From Streptomyces katrae (lineage in GTDB: Bacteria > Actinomycetota > Actinomycetes > Streptomycetales > Streptomycetaceae): 64,000 nucleotides of DNA. Shown here one piece after another: positions 9,241-17,569 of the stretch. Made by a program: the position numbers and the translations under genes. Under the pieces are notes generated by a model. It searched no databases, was not told where the DNA came from, and saw only the letters and a program-made list of their open reading frames with translations. The stretch lies in the NCBI RefSeq assembly GCF_002028425.1, contig NZ_CP020042.1:3968001-4032000 (forward strand). Direction: 5' to 3'. Each line of letters opens with the position of its first letter. Position 1 is the first letter of the stretch.

Positions 9241-9462
9241 TCCCGGCTCCCTACGACATGGCGGCTCGGCCGACCGCGCCCGCCGCGGTCCGGGCGGCAG
9301 GAGGCGCCGCCAGGTACTCGACCGCCGTGAGCAGCGAGCCCTCCTGCGAGGGATGGTACGACCGCGGGATGGAGCCGGGTATGTCCGTGCCGGGCTCTGC
9401 GCGCGGCGGAACCGGACCCCCGCCCCGTGGCCGCGCGCCGGCCGGGCCCCCGCCCGCCCGGT

Positions 9463-11247
9463 TCACAGCCGGGGCTCCAGCCGGGCGATCCTCCGCAGCG
9501 TGTTCGGCATGAACCGGGACATCCACAGGGCGCCCTTGGACTCGGGGGTCACCGGTACCACCGCCCGGTTCTTCACCACCGCCAGCAGGATCGCGTCGGC
9601 GACCTTCTCCGGCGGGAAGTTCCGCAGCCCGTACAACCGCGAGGACCGCTCCTGGCGGCGCTTCTCCTCGGCCGCGTCCACCCCCGCGAACCGGGAGGTG
9701 GCGGTGATGTTGGTGTTCACGATGCCCGGGCAGATCGCCGAGACCCCGATCGACTTGGAGGCGAGCTCGGCGCGCAGGCACTCGCTCAGCATCAGCACCG
9801 CTGCCTTGGAGGTGCTGTACGCGGGCAGGGTCCGGGAGGGGAGGTAGGCGGCGGCGGAGGCCGTGTTGACGATGTGTCCGCCCTGGCCGCGCTCGGCCAT
9901 CTGCCGCCCGAAGATCCGGCAGCCGTGGATGACCCCCCACAGGTTCACGTCGAGGACCTTCTTCCAGTCCTCCGAGGCGGTGTCCAGGAAGGAACCCGAC
10001 AGCCCGATGCCGGCGTTGTTGACCAGCACGTCCACGATGCCGTACTCGGCGGCTACCTTCGCCGCGAGCTTCTCCATCGCCTGCTCGTCACTGACGTCGA
10101 CGCACTCGCCCCAGGCATCGGCGGCGCCGACGAGCCGGGCCATCTCCGCGGTGCGGGCCGCTCCCTCGCCGTCCCGGTCCACGGCCACGACCCGGGCCCC
10201 GGCCTCGGCGAACGCGAAGGCGGTGGCCCGGCCGATACCGCTCGCCGCGCCGGTGACCAGCACCAGCTGTCCCGAGAACCGGTCGGCGTACTTCCCCGGG
10301 GCCTTGTGCTCCGGAGCCTTCGCCATGGGCTCCTCCCGGGCGGCGACGAACTCGCCGATCCAGGCCGCCACCTGGTCGGGGCGGGTCCTGGGGATCCAGT
10401 GCTTCGCGGGCAGGGTGCGCCGCACGAGGTCCGGGGCCCACCGCTCCAGGTCGTCGTAGAGCCGCTCGGAGAGGAAGGCGTCCCCGGTCGGGGTGATCAG
10501 CTGTACCGGTACGTGCGCGTACGCGTCGGCGCGCGGCCGGCGCAGCCTGGGACGGACGTTGTCGCGGTAGAGCCAGGCTCCGTGCGCCGCGTCAGAGGGC
10601 AGCGAGGCCGTCGGGTAGGCGCCGCCGGCCGGGACCTCCTCCAGGCGCGCGAGGATCTTCGGCCAGCGCTTGCCCAGCGGGCCGCGCCAGGCGAGCTCCG
10701 GCAGCACCGGCGTGTGCAGCATGCCCACGTACCAGGACTTCGAGCCCTGGTTCAGCAGTTGCGCGGCCCGGCGCGGGGTGGGCCGTGTCAGCCGCCGCTT
10801 GATCCAGTGCCCGAAGTGGTCGAGGGAAGGACCCGACATGGAGGTGAAGGAGGCGATCCGGCCCTCGGTCCGGGCCACCGTCGCGAACTCCCAGCCCTGG
10901 ACGGAACCCCAGTCGTGGCCCACCAGGTGCACGGGCCGGTCCGGGCTGACGGCGTCCGCCACCGCCAGGAAGTCGTCGGTGAGCTTCTCCAGGGTGAAGC
11001 CCCCGCGCAGCGGCACGGGAGCCGAAGAGCGGCCGTGCCCGCGCACGTCGTACAGCACCACGTGGAACCGGGCCGCCAGCCGCTCGGCGACCTCCGACCA
11101 GACCTCCTTGGTGTCCGGGTAGCCGTGCACCAGCAGCACGGTGGGCCGGTCCGGGTCGCCGAGCTCGACGACGCACAGCTCGATCCCGCCCGTGCTCACC
11201 CGGCGCTCGCGCGCTCCCGCCAGTGCCGTACCGCTCATCCCGCTCAT
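9463..11247 (-). CDS. ephD: EphD-like fusion: alpha/beta hydrolase plus short-chain dehydrogenase
   Basis: 594 residues in one uninterrupted frame. The N-terminal half is an alpha/beta hydrolase of epoxide-hydrolase type: oxyanion HGYP near residue 41, nucleophile aspartate in HDWGS near 111, and a late histidine in KHWIP. The C-terminal half, from about residue 320, is a short-chain dehydrogenase with TGAASGIG (about 332), NNAG and the YSTSK catalytic pair. This order and length match mycobacterial EphD, implicated in epoxide/mycolate lipid metabolism; the streptomycete substrate is unknown. An ATG at residue 308 could initiate a free SDR, but continuity favours the fusion. Its start overlaps the stop of the M24 peptidase gene (ATGA), so the two are translationally coupled. 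Confidence 0.88.
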   Translation of the reverse strand: MSGMSGTALAGARERRVSTGGIELCVVELGDPDRPTVLLVHGYPDTKEVWSEVAERLAARFHVVLYDVRGHGRSSAPVPLRGGFTLEKLTDDFLAVADAVSPDRPVHLVGHDWGSVQGWEFATVARTEGRIASFTSMSGPSLDHFGHWIKRRLTRPTPRRAAQLLNQGSKSWYVGMLHTPVLPELAWRGPLGKRWPKILARLEEVPAGGAYPTASLPSDAAHGAWLYRDNVRPRLRRPRADAYAHVPVQLITPTGDAFLSERLYDDLERWAPDLVRRTLPAKHWIPRTRPDQVAAWIGEFVAAREEPMAKAPEHKAPGKYADRFSGQLVLVTGAASGIGRATAFAFAEAGARVVAVDRDGEGAARTAEMARLVGAADAWGECVDVSDEQAMEKLAAKVAAEYGIVDVLVNNAGIGLSGSFLDTASEDWKKVLDVNLWGVIHGCRIFGRQMAERGQGGHIVNTASAAAYLPSRTLPAYSTSKAAVLMLSECLRAELASKSIGVSAICPGIVNTNITATSRFAGVDAAEEKRRQERSSRLYGLRNFPPEKVADAILLAVVKNRAVVPVTPESKGALWMSRFMPNTLRRIARLEPRL

Positions 11248-12119
11248 GCCGCCTGCTCCTCGGTCCAGCGCCGCACGTGCGGCAGGTCGTCGTCCAGCCA
11301 GAACGCGCTCTCCTCGGGATCCCGGGAGTCGGTGACCACCAGGATCTCCTCGAACTTCGCACCCGTGCCCCGGAAGCCCAGATGAGGCTCCACCGCCCAC
11401 AGTCCGGGCTGCGGCGGGTGGTCGGAGAAGTGGTACGGGCTCCACAGCGGGGACCAGCCCTCGCGGTGGCCGTGCAGGGCGTCGGAGGCCAGCCCCTTGA
11501 GTGACTGGGTGCCGAACCCGAACGCGGTCGGGGACCAGCGGCGCTCCTTGACCCGGTCTATCTTGTGCGCGATGACCCCGAAGGGATAGGCCCGGTGGCG
11601 GTTGGCGTACCCCTGCCGGGTCATCAGCCGTTCGACGTTCTCGTAGATCTCGCGCAGCGGGCGGCGCTCGCGCACCTGCTCCAGGATCAGCGCGCGGTGC
11701 GGCCGCAGGTCGGACATCAGCCGGTCCTGCACCGGATTGAGGCCGAGGCTGCCGGAGTAGCCGATGTCGGCCGCGTACCCCCGGTAGACGGGCGCCATGT
11801 CGAGGATGAACGGCATCCCCGGCTCCAGCTTCCGGTTGGTCGGGAAGAACTGGAGCGGGATCCTGAAGCCCGCGAAAGCGGTCCGGTCCCCGAACCATGC
11901 GAAGGGAAGGTGGAACCAGTCCCGCACCCCGCGCTCGCGCAGCCACTCGCGCTGCATCCGGGCCGCCTCGCGCTCGGTCACTCCGGGGCGGAGCTGGGCT
12001 GCCACCGTCTCGGCGCACTCGTAGGCGAGGCGCTGGACCTCCCTGAAGCCGCGCAGCTCGGCGGCGAGCCGCGCGGAGCCCTGTGCGGCGAGTTCCCCGG
12101 TGTCCGTGTCCCCAGCCAT
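11244..12119 (-). CDS. M24-family metallopeptidase (pita-bread fold)
   Basis: 291 residues. The five metal ligands of the M24 fold are visible in order: the two aspartates in ILDMAPVYRGYAADIG, histidine in VIAHKID, glutamate in AVEPHLG, and glutamate in KFEEILVV. The family includes methionine aminopeptidase, Xaa-Pro dipeptidase and creatinase-like hydrolases; this one lacks the N-terminal creatinase domain, so it is a short form of uncertain specificity. ATG at 12119 is chosen because the longer frame adds non-conserved residues. It is the first gene of a two-gene operon with the EphD-like fusion, overlapping it by four bases, which suggests a shared pathway that I cannot name. Confidence 0.86.
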   Translation of the reverse strand: MAGDTDTGELAAQGSARLAAELRGFREVQRLAYECAETVAAQLRPGVTEREAARMQREWLRERGVRDWFHLPFAWFGDRTAFAGFRIPLQFFPTNRKLEPGMPFILDMAPVYRGYAADIGYSGSLGLNPVQDRLMSDLRPHRALILEQVRERRPLREIYENVERLMTRQGYANRHRAYPFGVIAHKIDRVKERRWSPTAFGFGTQSLKGLASDALHGHREGWSPLWSPYHFSDHPPQPGLWAVEPHLGFRGTGAKFEEILVVTDSRDPEESAFWLDDDLPHVRRWTEEQAA

Positions 12120-12212
12120 GCCAGCCGTCCGTCCTGTCAGCCGTGCCGCCGAAAGTTGACACTGATGAATGTGACAATGACCGGAGGTGGCGTCAAGGGT
12201 CGTGCACGGACC

Positions 12213-12221
12213 TGTGGACAA
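12213..12221 (-). other. DnaA box (isolated)
   Basis: Exact TTGTCCACA on the minus strand in the spacer between the divergent M24 peptidase and ABC transporter genes. Confidence 0.5.
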
Positions 12222-12340
12222 CCCGCCCCCTCGCCCGGCCGGTGTCAGCCTTCCGTCAGGGTCCGTAGTCCTCAAGGCGGAGACGGGATCCCGCTCCAGG
12301 TCTGACGCTCCGCCCGGGCCCCGGCACTAACGTCGAACCC

Positions 12341-13336
12341 GTGACTGTCATCGCGACCGAAAGCCTGAGCAAGCGGTACCCCCGAGTGACCGCCCTCGAC
12401 CGGCTCTCCCTGGACATCGGGCCCGGAGTGACCGGGCTCGTGGGTGCCAACGGGGCCGGCAAGTCCACGCTGATCAAGATCCTGCTCGGGCTGTCGCCCG
12501 CCACCGAGGGCCGCGCCGCCGTCCTCGGCCTGGACGTCGCCACGCACGGCAGCACGATCCGCGAGCGCGTCGGCTACATGCCCGAGCACGACGCCCTGCC
12601 GCCCGACGTCTCGGCCACCGAGTTCGTCGTCCACATGGCACGCATGTCGGGCCTGCCGCCGACGGCCGCCCGCGAGCGGACCGCCGACACACTGCGCCAC
12701 GTCGGGCTGTACGAGGAGCGCTACCGCCCGATCGGCGGCTACTCCACCGGTATGAAGCAGCGCGTCAAGCTGGCCCAGGCGCTCGTCCACGACCCGCAGC
12801 TGGTCCTCCTCGACGAGCCGACCAACGGCCTCGACCCGGTGGGCCGCGACGAGATGCTCGGCCTGATCCGCCGCGTCCACACCGACTTCGGCATCTCCGT
12901 CCTGGTCACCTCCCACCTCCTCGGCGAGCTGGAGCGGACCTGCGACCACGTCGTGGTCATCGACGGCGGCAAGCTGCTGCGCTCCAGCTCCACCAGCGAC
13001 TTCACCCAGACCACGACCACCCTGGCGGTGGAGGTCACCGACTCCGACGCGCACCCGGACGGCACCGCCGCCCTGCGCAAGGCGCTCACCGCGGCGGGCC
13101 TGACCCTCCACGCGGGCGAGGAGCAGGGACTGCCCGGAGCCGGCCACGTCCTGCTCGTCGAGGCGACGGGCGAGGACACCTACGACACCATCCGCGACAC
13201 CGTCGCCGACCTCGGCGTCGGTCTGGTCCGCATGGAACAGCGCCGCCACCGCATCGCGGAGGTCTTCCGCGAGAGCGACCAGTCCGCGCAGCGCAACCAC
13301 ATCCAGCAGTGGGGAGCCGGTACCGATGGCACCTGA
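12341..13336 (+). CDS. ABC transporter ATP-binding protein
   Basis: 331 residues, GTG start. Walker A GANGAGKST near residue 34, signature YSTGMKQR, Walker B LVLLDEPTNGLD and the switch histidine in TSHLL are all intact. The C-terminal extension of about 100 residues is typical of ABC-2-type exporter ATPases (DrrA/CcmA-like). It is the first gene of a four-gene operon (ATPase, permease, ATPase, permease) and overlaps the next gene by 11 bases. Export of a lipid, peptide or drug is the family expectation; the substrate is unknown. Confidence 0.9.
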   Translation: MTVIATESLSKRYPRVTALDRLSLDIGPGVTGLVGANGAGKSTLIKILLGLSPATEGRAAVLGLDVATHGSTIRERVGYMPEHDALPPDVSATEFVVHMARMSGLPPTAARERTADTLRHVGLYEERYRPIGGYSTGMKQRVKLAQALVHDPQLVLLDEPTNGLDPVGRDEMLGLIRRVHTDFGISVLVTSHLLGELERTCDHVVVIDGGKLLRSSSTSDFTQTTTTLAVEVTDSDAHPDGTAALRKALTAAGLTLHAGEEQGLPGAGHVLLVEATGEDTYDTIRDTVADLGVGLVRMEQRRHRIAEVFRESDQSAQRNHIQQWGAGTDGT

Positions 13337-14213
13337 GACCTCGACCCAGATCCACAACATCGGCTACCGGTCCTACGACGGCCCCCGGCTCGGCCGCTCC
13401 TACGCCCGCACCTCGCTGTTCTCGCAGTCGCTGCGCGGCGCCTACGGGCTCGGTCGCTCGGCCAAGTCCAAGGTCCTGCCGATGATCCTCTTCGCGGTGA
13501 TGTGCGTACCCGCGCTGATCATCGTCGCGGTGGCCATCGCCGTGCCCGGCTCCACCGACCTGCCGATCAAGTACACGACGTACGCCCTGACCACCCAGGT
13601 GGTCATCGGCCTCTACCTCGCCTCCCAGGCGCCCCAGTCGGTCTCGCGGGACCTGCGCTTCAAGACGGTGCCCCTGTACTTCTCGCGGCCCATCGAGCGG
13701 GTCGACTACGTCCTGGCCAAGTACGCCGCCATGGCCTCGGCCCTCTTCATCCTCACCGCCACCCCGCTGCTGATCATGTGGATCGGCTCGCTGCTGGCGA
13801 AGTTCGACTTCGGTCACCAGACCAAGGGATTCGGGCAGGCACTGGTGTCGGTACTTCTGCTGTCGCTGCTCTTCGCGGGCCTCGGGCTGGTCATGGCCGC
13901 GCTCACCCCGCGCCGCGGGTTCGGGGTGGCCGCGGTCATCGCCATGCTGCTCATTCCCTACGGCGCCGTCTCCACCGTGCAGGCGGTCGCCTACGGGACC
14001 GGCAACACCGGTCCCATCGAGTGGCTGGGCCTCTTCTCCCCCATCACCCTGATCGACGGCGTGCAGACCGCGTTCCTCGGTGCGACCTCCGCCTTCCCCG
14101 GCGGTGAGGGCCCCTCGGCCGGCACCGGCGTCGTCTACCTGCTCGTCATCCTCGGCCTCATCGCCGGCTCCTACGCCGCCCTGATGGCCCGCTACCGGAA
14201 GGCCGGGCTGTGA
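13326..14213 (+). CDS. ABC transporter permease (ABC-2 type)
   Basis: 295 residues with about six membrane helices (for example ILFAVMCVPALIIVAVAIAV, ALVSVLLLSLLFAGLGLVMA and VVYLLVILGLIAGSYAALMA). A conserved cytoplasmic N-terminus of about 45 residues precedes the first helix. The stretch SRDLRFKTVPLYFSRPIERVDYV resembles the gating-helix region seen in gliding-motility/nitrous-oxide type ABC-2 permeases. Start and stop overlap both neighbours, so it is translated with the preceding ATPase, its presumed partner. Confidence 0.88.
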   Translation: MAPETSTQIHNIGYRSYDGPRLGRSYARTSLFSQSLRGAYGLGRSAKSKVLPMILFAVMCVPALIIVAVAIAVPGSTDLPIKYTTYALTTQVVIGLYLASQAPQSVSRDLRFKTVPLYFSRPIERVDYVLAKYAAMASALFILTATPLLIMWIGSLLAKFDFGHQTKGFGQALVSVLLLSLLFAGLGLVMAALTPRRGFGVAAVIAMLLIPYGAVSTVQAVAYGTGNTGPIEWLGLFSPITLIDGVQTAFLGATSAFPGGEGPSAGTGVVYLLVILGLIAGSYAALMARYRKAGL

Positions 14214-15121
14214 CGACCATCGACATCGACCACACCTCCCGCTGGTTCGGGAACGTCGTCGCCGTCAACGACGTGACCATGCGCATCGGACCCGGCGTCA
14301 CCGGCCTCCTCGGCCCCAACGGCGCCGGCAAGTCCACGCTGATCAACATGATGGGCGGCTTCCTCGCCCCCTCCACCGGCACCGTCACCCTCGACGGCGC
14401 CCCGATCTGGCGCAACGAGTCGGTGTACCGGCAGATCGGCGTCGTACCCGAGCGCGAGGCGATGTACGACTTCCTCACCGGCCGGGAGTTCGTCGTCGCC
14501 AACGCCGAACTGCACGGGCTGGACGACGCGGCGGCCCAGCGGGCGCTGGCCACCGTCGAGATGGAGTACGCCCAGGACCGGAAGATCGCCACGTACTCCA
14601 AGGGCATGCGCCAGCGCGTGAAGATGGCTTCCGCGCTCGTCCACGACCCGTCTGTGCTGCTGCTCGACGAGCCCTTCAACGGCATGGACCCGCGCCAGCG
14701 CATGCAGCTGATGGACCTGCTGCGGCGGATGGGCGGCGAGGGCCGCACCGTCCTGTTCTCCTCCCACATCCTGGAGGAGGTCGAGCAGCTGGCCTCCCAC
14801 ATCGAGGTGGTCGTCGCCGGCCGGCACGCCGCGTCGGGTGACTTCCGCAAGATCCGCCGCCTGATGACGGACCGCCCGCACCGCTACCTCGTGCGCTCCT
14901 CGGACGACCGGGCCCTCGCCGCGGCCCTGATCGCCGATCCGTCGACCGCCGGCATCGAGGTCGACCTCAAGGAAGGCGCCCTGCGGATCCAGGCCGTCGA
15001 CTTCGGGCGCTTCACCGAACTGCTGCCCCGGGTCGCCCGCGCGCACGGCATCCGGCTGCTGACCGTCTCGCCCTCGGACGAGTCCCTCGAGTCCGTCTTC
15101 TCCTACCTCGTCGCGGCCTGA
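14210..15121 (+). CDS. ABC transporter ATP-binding protein
   Basis: 303 residues, GTG start overlapping the previous stop (GTGA). Walker A GPNGAGKST, signature YSKGMRQR, Walker B LLLDEPFNGMD and the histidine in SSHILEEV are intact. It is a paralogue of the first ATPase of this operon (both have the VTGLLG/VTGLVG strand before Walker A), consistent with two rounds of ATPase/permease duplication. It probably pairs with the permease at 15137. Confidence 0.9.
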   Translation: MTTIDIDHTSRWFGNVVAVNDVTMRIGPGVTGLLGPNGAGKSTLINMMGGFLAPSTGTVTLDGAPIWRNESVYRQIGVVPEREAMYDFLTGREFVVANAELHGLDDAAAQRALATVEMEYAQDRKIATYSKGMRQRVKMASALVHDPSVLLLDEPFNGMDPRQRMQLMDLLRRMGGEGRTVLFSSHILEEVEQLASHIEVVVAGRHAASGDFRKIRRLMTDRPHRYLVRSSDDRALAAALIADPSTAGIEVDLKEGALRIQAVDFGRFTELLPRVARAHGIRLLTVSPSDESLESVFSYLVAA

Positions 15122-15136
15122 AAGGAGCTGGCAACC

Positions 15137-15856
15137 ATGTACAACCCGACCGTCGCCCGGCTCACCTACCGGGCCCTTCTCGGCCGCCGTCGCGCAGCGA
15201 TCCTCTTCGCGCTGCCCGCCCTGCTGCTCGTCATCTCCGTCGCCGTCCGCTTCTTCACCGGGGTGGACGACAAGGTCGCCTCGGAGCTGCTCGGCGGCTT
15301 CGCGCTCGCCACGATGGTGCCGTTGATCGGCGTCATCGCCGGGACCGGAGCCATCGGGCCCGAGATCGACGACGGCTCGATCGTCTACCTGCTCTCCAAG
15401 CCGGTGAAGCGTCCGACGATCATCATGACCAAGCTGATCGTCGCGATCGCCATCACGATGGCCTTCTCCGCCATCCCCACCCTGATCGCGGGCTTCATCC
15501 TCAACGGCAACGGCCAGCAGATCGCCGTCGCCTACACGGTCGCCGCGCTCGTCGCCTCGATCGCCTACAGCGCGCTGTTCCTGCTGCTGGGCACCGTCAG
15601 CCGGCACGCCGTCGTCTTCGGCCTGGTCTACGCCCTGATCTGGGAGTCCCTCTTCGGCAGCCTGGTCTCCGGCGCGAAGACCCTCAGCGTCCAGCAGTGG
15701 GCCCTGTCCCTGGCCGAGAAGGTCGCCGGAGAGGGATACGTGGACTCCAGTGTCGGCCTGCCCACCGCCGTGCTCCTGCTCCTGGCGGTCACCGTCGGCG
15801 CCACCGTGTACGCGGGCCAGAAGCTGCGCCGCCTCACCCTGGCCGGCGAGGAGTAG
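15137..15856 (+). CDS. ABC transporter permease (ABC-2 type)
   Basis: 239 residues with six predicted helices, shorter than the first permease. The AAAGGAG ribosome site at 15121 overlaps the end of the preceding gene and is nine bases from ATG. The stretch IDDGSIVYLLSKPVKR matches, by position and pattern, the segment SRDLRFKTVPLYFSRPIER of the upstream permease, so the two are likely homologues. Last gene of the operon, followed by a clear terminator. Confidence 0.88.
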   Translation: MYNPTVARLTYRALLGRRRAAILFALPALLLVISVAVRFFTGVDDKVASELLGGFALATMVPLIGVIAGTGAIGPEIDDGSIVYLLSKPVKRPTIIMTKLIVAIAITMAFSAIPTLIAGFILNGNGQQIAVAYTVAALVASIAYSALFLLLGTVSRHAVVFGLVYALIWESLFGSLVSGAKTLSVQQWALSLAEKVAGEGYVDSSVGLPTAVLLLLAVTVGATVYAGQKLRRLTLAGEE

Positions 15857-15876
15857 CCCGCCGCACCGGCCCGAAA

Positions 15877-15914
15877 CCGTGCCCCGCCCGGCCCACCGGC
15901 CAGGCGGGGCACGG
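15877..15914 (+). terminator. Terminator of the ABC operon
   Basis: Stem CCGTGCCCCGCC (15877-15888) pairs perfectly with GGCGGGGCACGG (15903-15914) around a 14-base loop, 21 bases after the operon stop. There is no U-run, as is common in Streptomyces. Confidence 0.75.
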
Positions 15915-15936
15915 CCGTACGGGGCATCATCGGGGC

Positions 15937-16590
15937 ATGATCGAGCACACCGGACCCGAGCCGTCCAGGCCTCTGCGGGCCTGGATACGCTCCTCGCCCG
16001 GCACACACATATGGCTGCTGATCGTGGCCGTGACCAGTGTCGTCGTGGCGATCGCCCCGGACCGGCTCGACCACGTGCTGCTCCACCGCAACAGCAGCAA
16101 CATCCACCAGCTGGTCAAATACCCTCTGCGGGCCCTGCTGAGCAGTGCCTTCTGGATCGAGAACCCGGCCTCGCTCGCCCTCTACACCCTGCTCTTCGAG
16201 CTCTTCCACGCCACCGTCGAACGCTGGCTGGGCACCCTGCGCTGGCTGGTGATCGTCGCGACCGCCCATATCGTCGCCACCCTCGCCAGTCAGAAGGTCC
16301 TCCTCATGGCCATCGAGGACAACCGCGCGCCGCACAGCATGACGCACGTCGTGGACATCGGCGTCAGCTACGGGCTCGCGGCCTCGATCGGCGTCCTGAC
16401 CTACCGTCTCCCGAACCCCTGGAGATGGCTGTACCTGGCCGGAGCCGTGGCCTTCTTCGGGATCCCCCTGCTCACCGGCGGCAGCTTCACCGACCTCGGC
16501 CATGCCATCTCGCTGGCCGTCGGGCTGCTGGCCTGGCCGCTGACCCTCCACCCGGAGCCGCACGGGGTCCATGTTTCACGTGAAACATGA
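15937..16590 (+). CDS. Rhomboid-like integral membrane protein
   Basis: 217 residues with five to six membrane helices. The central helix contains VDIGVSYGLAASIG, where the serine of GVSYG occupies the position of the rhomboid nucleophile (usually GxSG), and a later helix begins LGHAISLAVGLL, placing a histidine where the rhomboid catalytic base sits. Both catalytic residues are therefore present but the motif is non-canonical, so activity as an intramembrane protease is uncertain. The last five codons (VSRET) are encoded by a parS site, so the site forms the extreme C-terminus. Probably transcribed separately from the ABC operon because a terminator lies between. Confidence 0.75.
   Translation: MIEHTGPEPSRPLRAWIRSSPGTHIWLLIVAVTSVVVAIAPDRLDHVLLHRNSSNIHQLVKYPLRALLSSAFWIENPASLALYTLLFELFHATVERWLGTLRWLVIVATAHIVATLASQKVLLMAIEDNRAPHSMTHVVDIGVSYGLAASIGVLTYRLPNPWRWLYLAGAVAFFGIPLLTGGSFTDLGHAISLAVGLLAWPLTLHPEPHGVHVSRET
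16573..16586. other. parS, inside the last codons of the rhomboid-like gene
   Basis: Exact GTTTCACGTGAAAC read as VSRET just before the stop codon TGA at 16588. Confidence 0.9.
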
Positions 16591-16674
16591 GCGCGTGCGC
16601 CCGGCCGCGCGGGCGGGGAGAAATTCGCTGGTAAGGGGCGTGCGCCCCCGGCACAGTGGGAGGTGCGGGGAGCA

Positions 16675-16736
16675 ACAAAAAAGGTCCGGGACAGCCACTT
16701 CGAGCGCGCCTCACGGCGCGGGCTGTTCCGGACCTT
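16675..16736 (-). terminator. Rho-independent terminator of the serS-HAD operon
   Basis: On the minus strand, a 16-bp stem (arms 16681-16696 and 16721-16736, one G-U type mismatch) encloses a second six-pair hairpin (CGCGCC/GGCGCG) and is followed directly by a run of six T. It lies 20 bases after the HAD stop. Confidence 0.9.
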
Positions 16737-16756
16737 CTTCCATGAACGGGTGTGGC

Positions 16757-17569
16757 TCAGGCGGCGCCCAGCAGACGTTCCAGCACCACCGCGATGCCGT
16801 CCTCCTGGTTGGAGGTGGTCACCTCGTCGGCCACGGCCTTCAGATCGGCGTGGGCGTTGGCCATCGCGACACCGTGCGCGGCCCAGCCGAACATGGGGAT
16901 GTCGTTGGGCATGTCGCCGAACGCGATCGTCTCGGCGGCCTTCACCTTCAGCCGGCGTGCGGCGAGCGAGAGCCCCGTGGCCTTGCTCAGTCCCAGCGGC
17001 AGGATCTCCACTATCCCCGGACCTGCCATCACGATGTCGACCAGGTTGCCGACGGTCTCCCGGGCCACCTTGACCAGCTCATCCTCGCCCATCCCTGGGT
17101 GCTGGATGTACAGCTTGTTGAGCGGAGCGCTCCACACGGCCGCGGTGTCCTCCAGGTAGAGCGCCGGGAGGCCTCCCTGCACCTGGTAGCCGGGCCCGAA
17201 CAGGACCTCGCCGTCCACCCCGTCCCGGCTGGCGGCCAGCGCCAGCGGACCCACCTCGGCCTCGAGCTTCGACAGGGCCAGACCGGCCAGCTGCCGGTCC
17301 AGCGTCACCGAGGTCAGCAGCCGGTGCGCCCCCGCGTCGTAGACCTGAGCGCCCTGCCCGCACACCGCGATCCCCTGGTAACCGAGGTCGTCCAGCACGC
17401 CCCGGGTCCAGGGCACGGCCCGGCCGGTGACGATGATGTGCGCCGCGCCCGCCGCGGTGACCGCGGCGAGCGCCTCACGGGTGCGCTCCGAGACGGTGTC
17501 GTCGTCACGCAGGAGCGTGCCGTCGAGATCCGTCGCGACGAGCTTGTACGGGAACGGGGCCGTGCTCAC
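16757..17569 (-). CDS. HAD-superfamily (Cof-type) phosphatase
   Basis: 270 residues with complete HAD motifs: ATDLDGTLL (nucleophile aspartate), IVTGR, LSKATG (lysine) and FGDMPND. Cof-type members act on sugar phosphates or cofactor phosphates; the substrate is not visible. The GTG start overlaps the serS stop by four bases (GTGA), so it is translationally coupled to seryl-tRNA synthetase. It is a paralogue of the gene at 4812-5693, sharing the same order of motifs and the NANAH-like C-terminal segment. Confidence 0.88.
   Translation of the reverse strand: MSTAPFPYKLVATDLDGTLLRDDDTVSERTREALAAVTAAGAAHIIVTGRAVPWTRGVLDDLGYQGIAVCGQGAQVYDAGAHRLLTSVTLDRQLAGLALSKLEAEVGPLALAASRDGVDGEVLFGPGYQVQGGLPALYLEDTAAVWSAPLNKLYIQHPGMGEDELVKVARETVGNLVDIVMAGPGIVEILPLGLSKATGLSLAARRLKVKAAETIAFGDMPNDIPMFGWAAHGVAMANAHADLKAVADEVTTSNQEDGIAVVLERLLGAA

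Noticed and set aside
10326..10326. Separate SDR gene starting at the internal ATG of the EphD-like frame
   Set aside because: The frame is continuous with an intact alpha/beta hydrolase domain and the fused length matches EphD; no ribosome site or stop separates the halves.
12152..12178. TTGACACTGATGAATGTGACAATG as an operator upstream of the M24 gene
   Set aside because: It looks repetitive (TGACA twice) but is neither a good palindrome nor a clean direct repeat at helical spacing; could be promoter sequence only.
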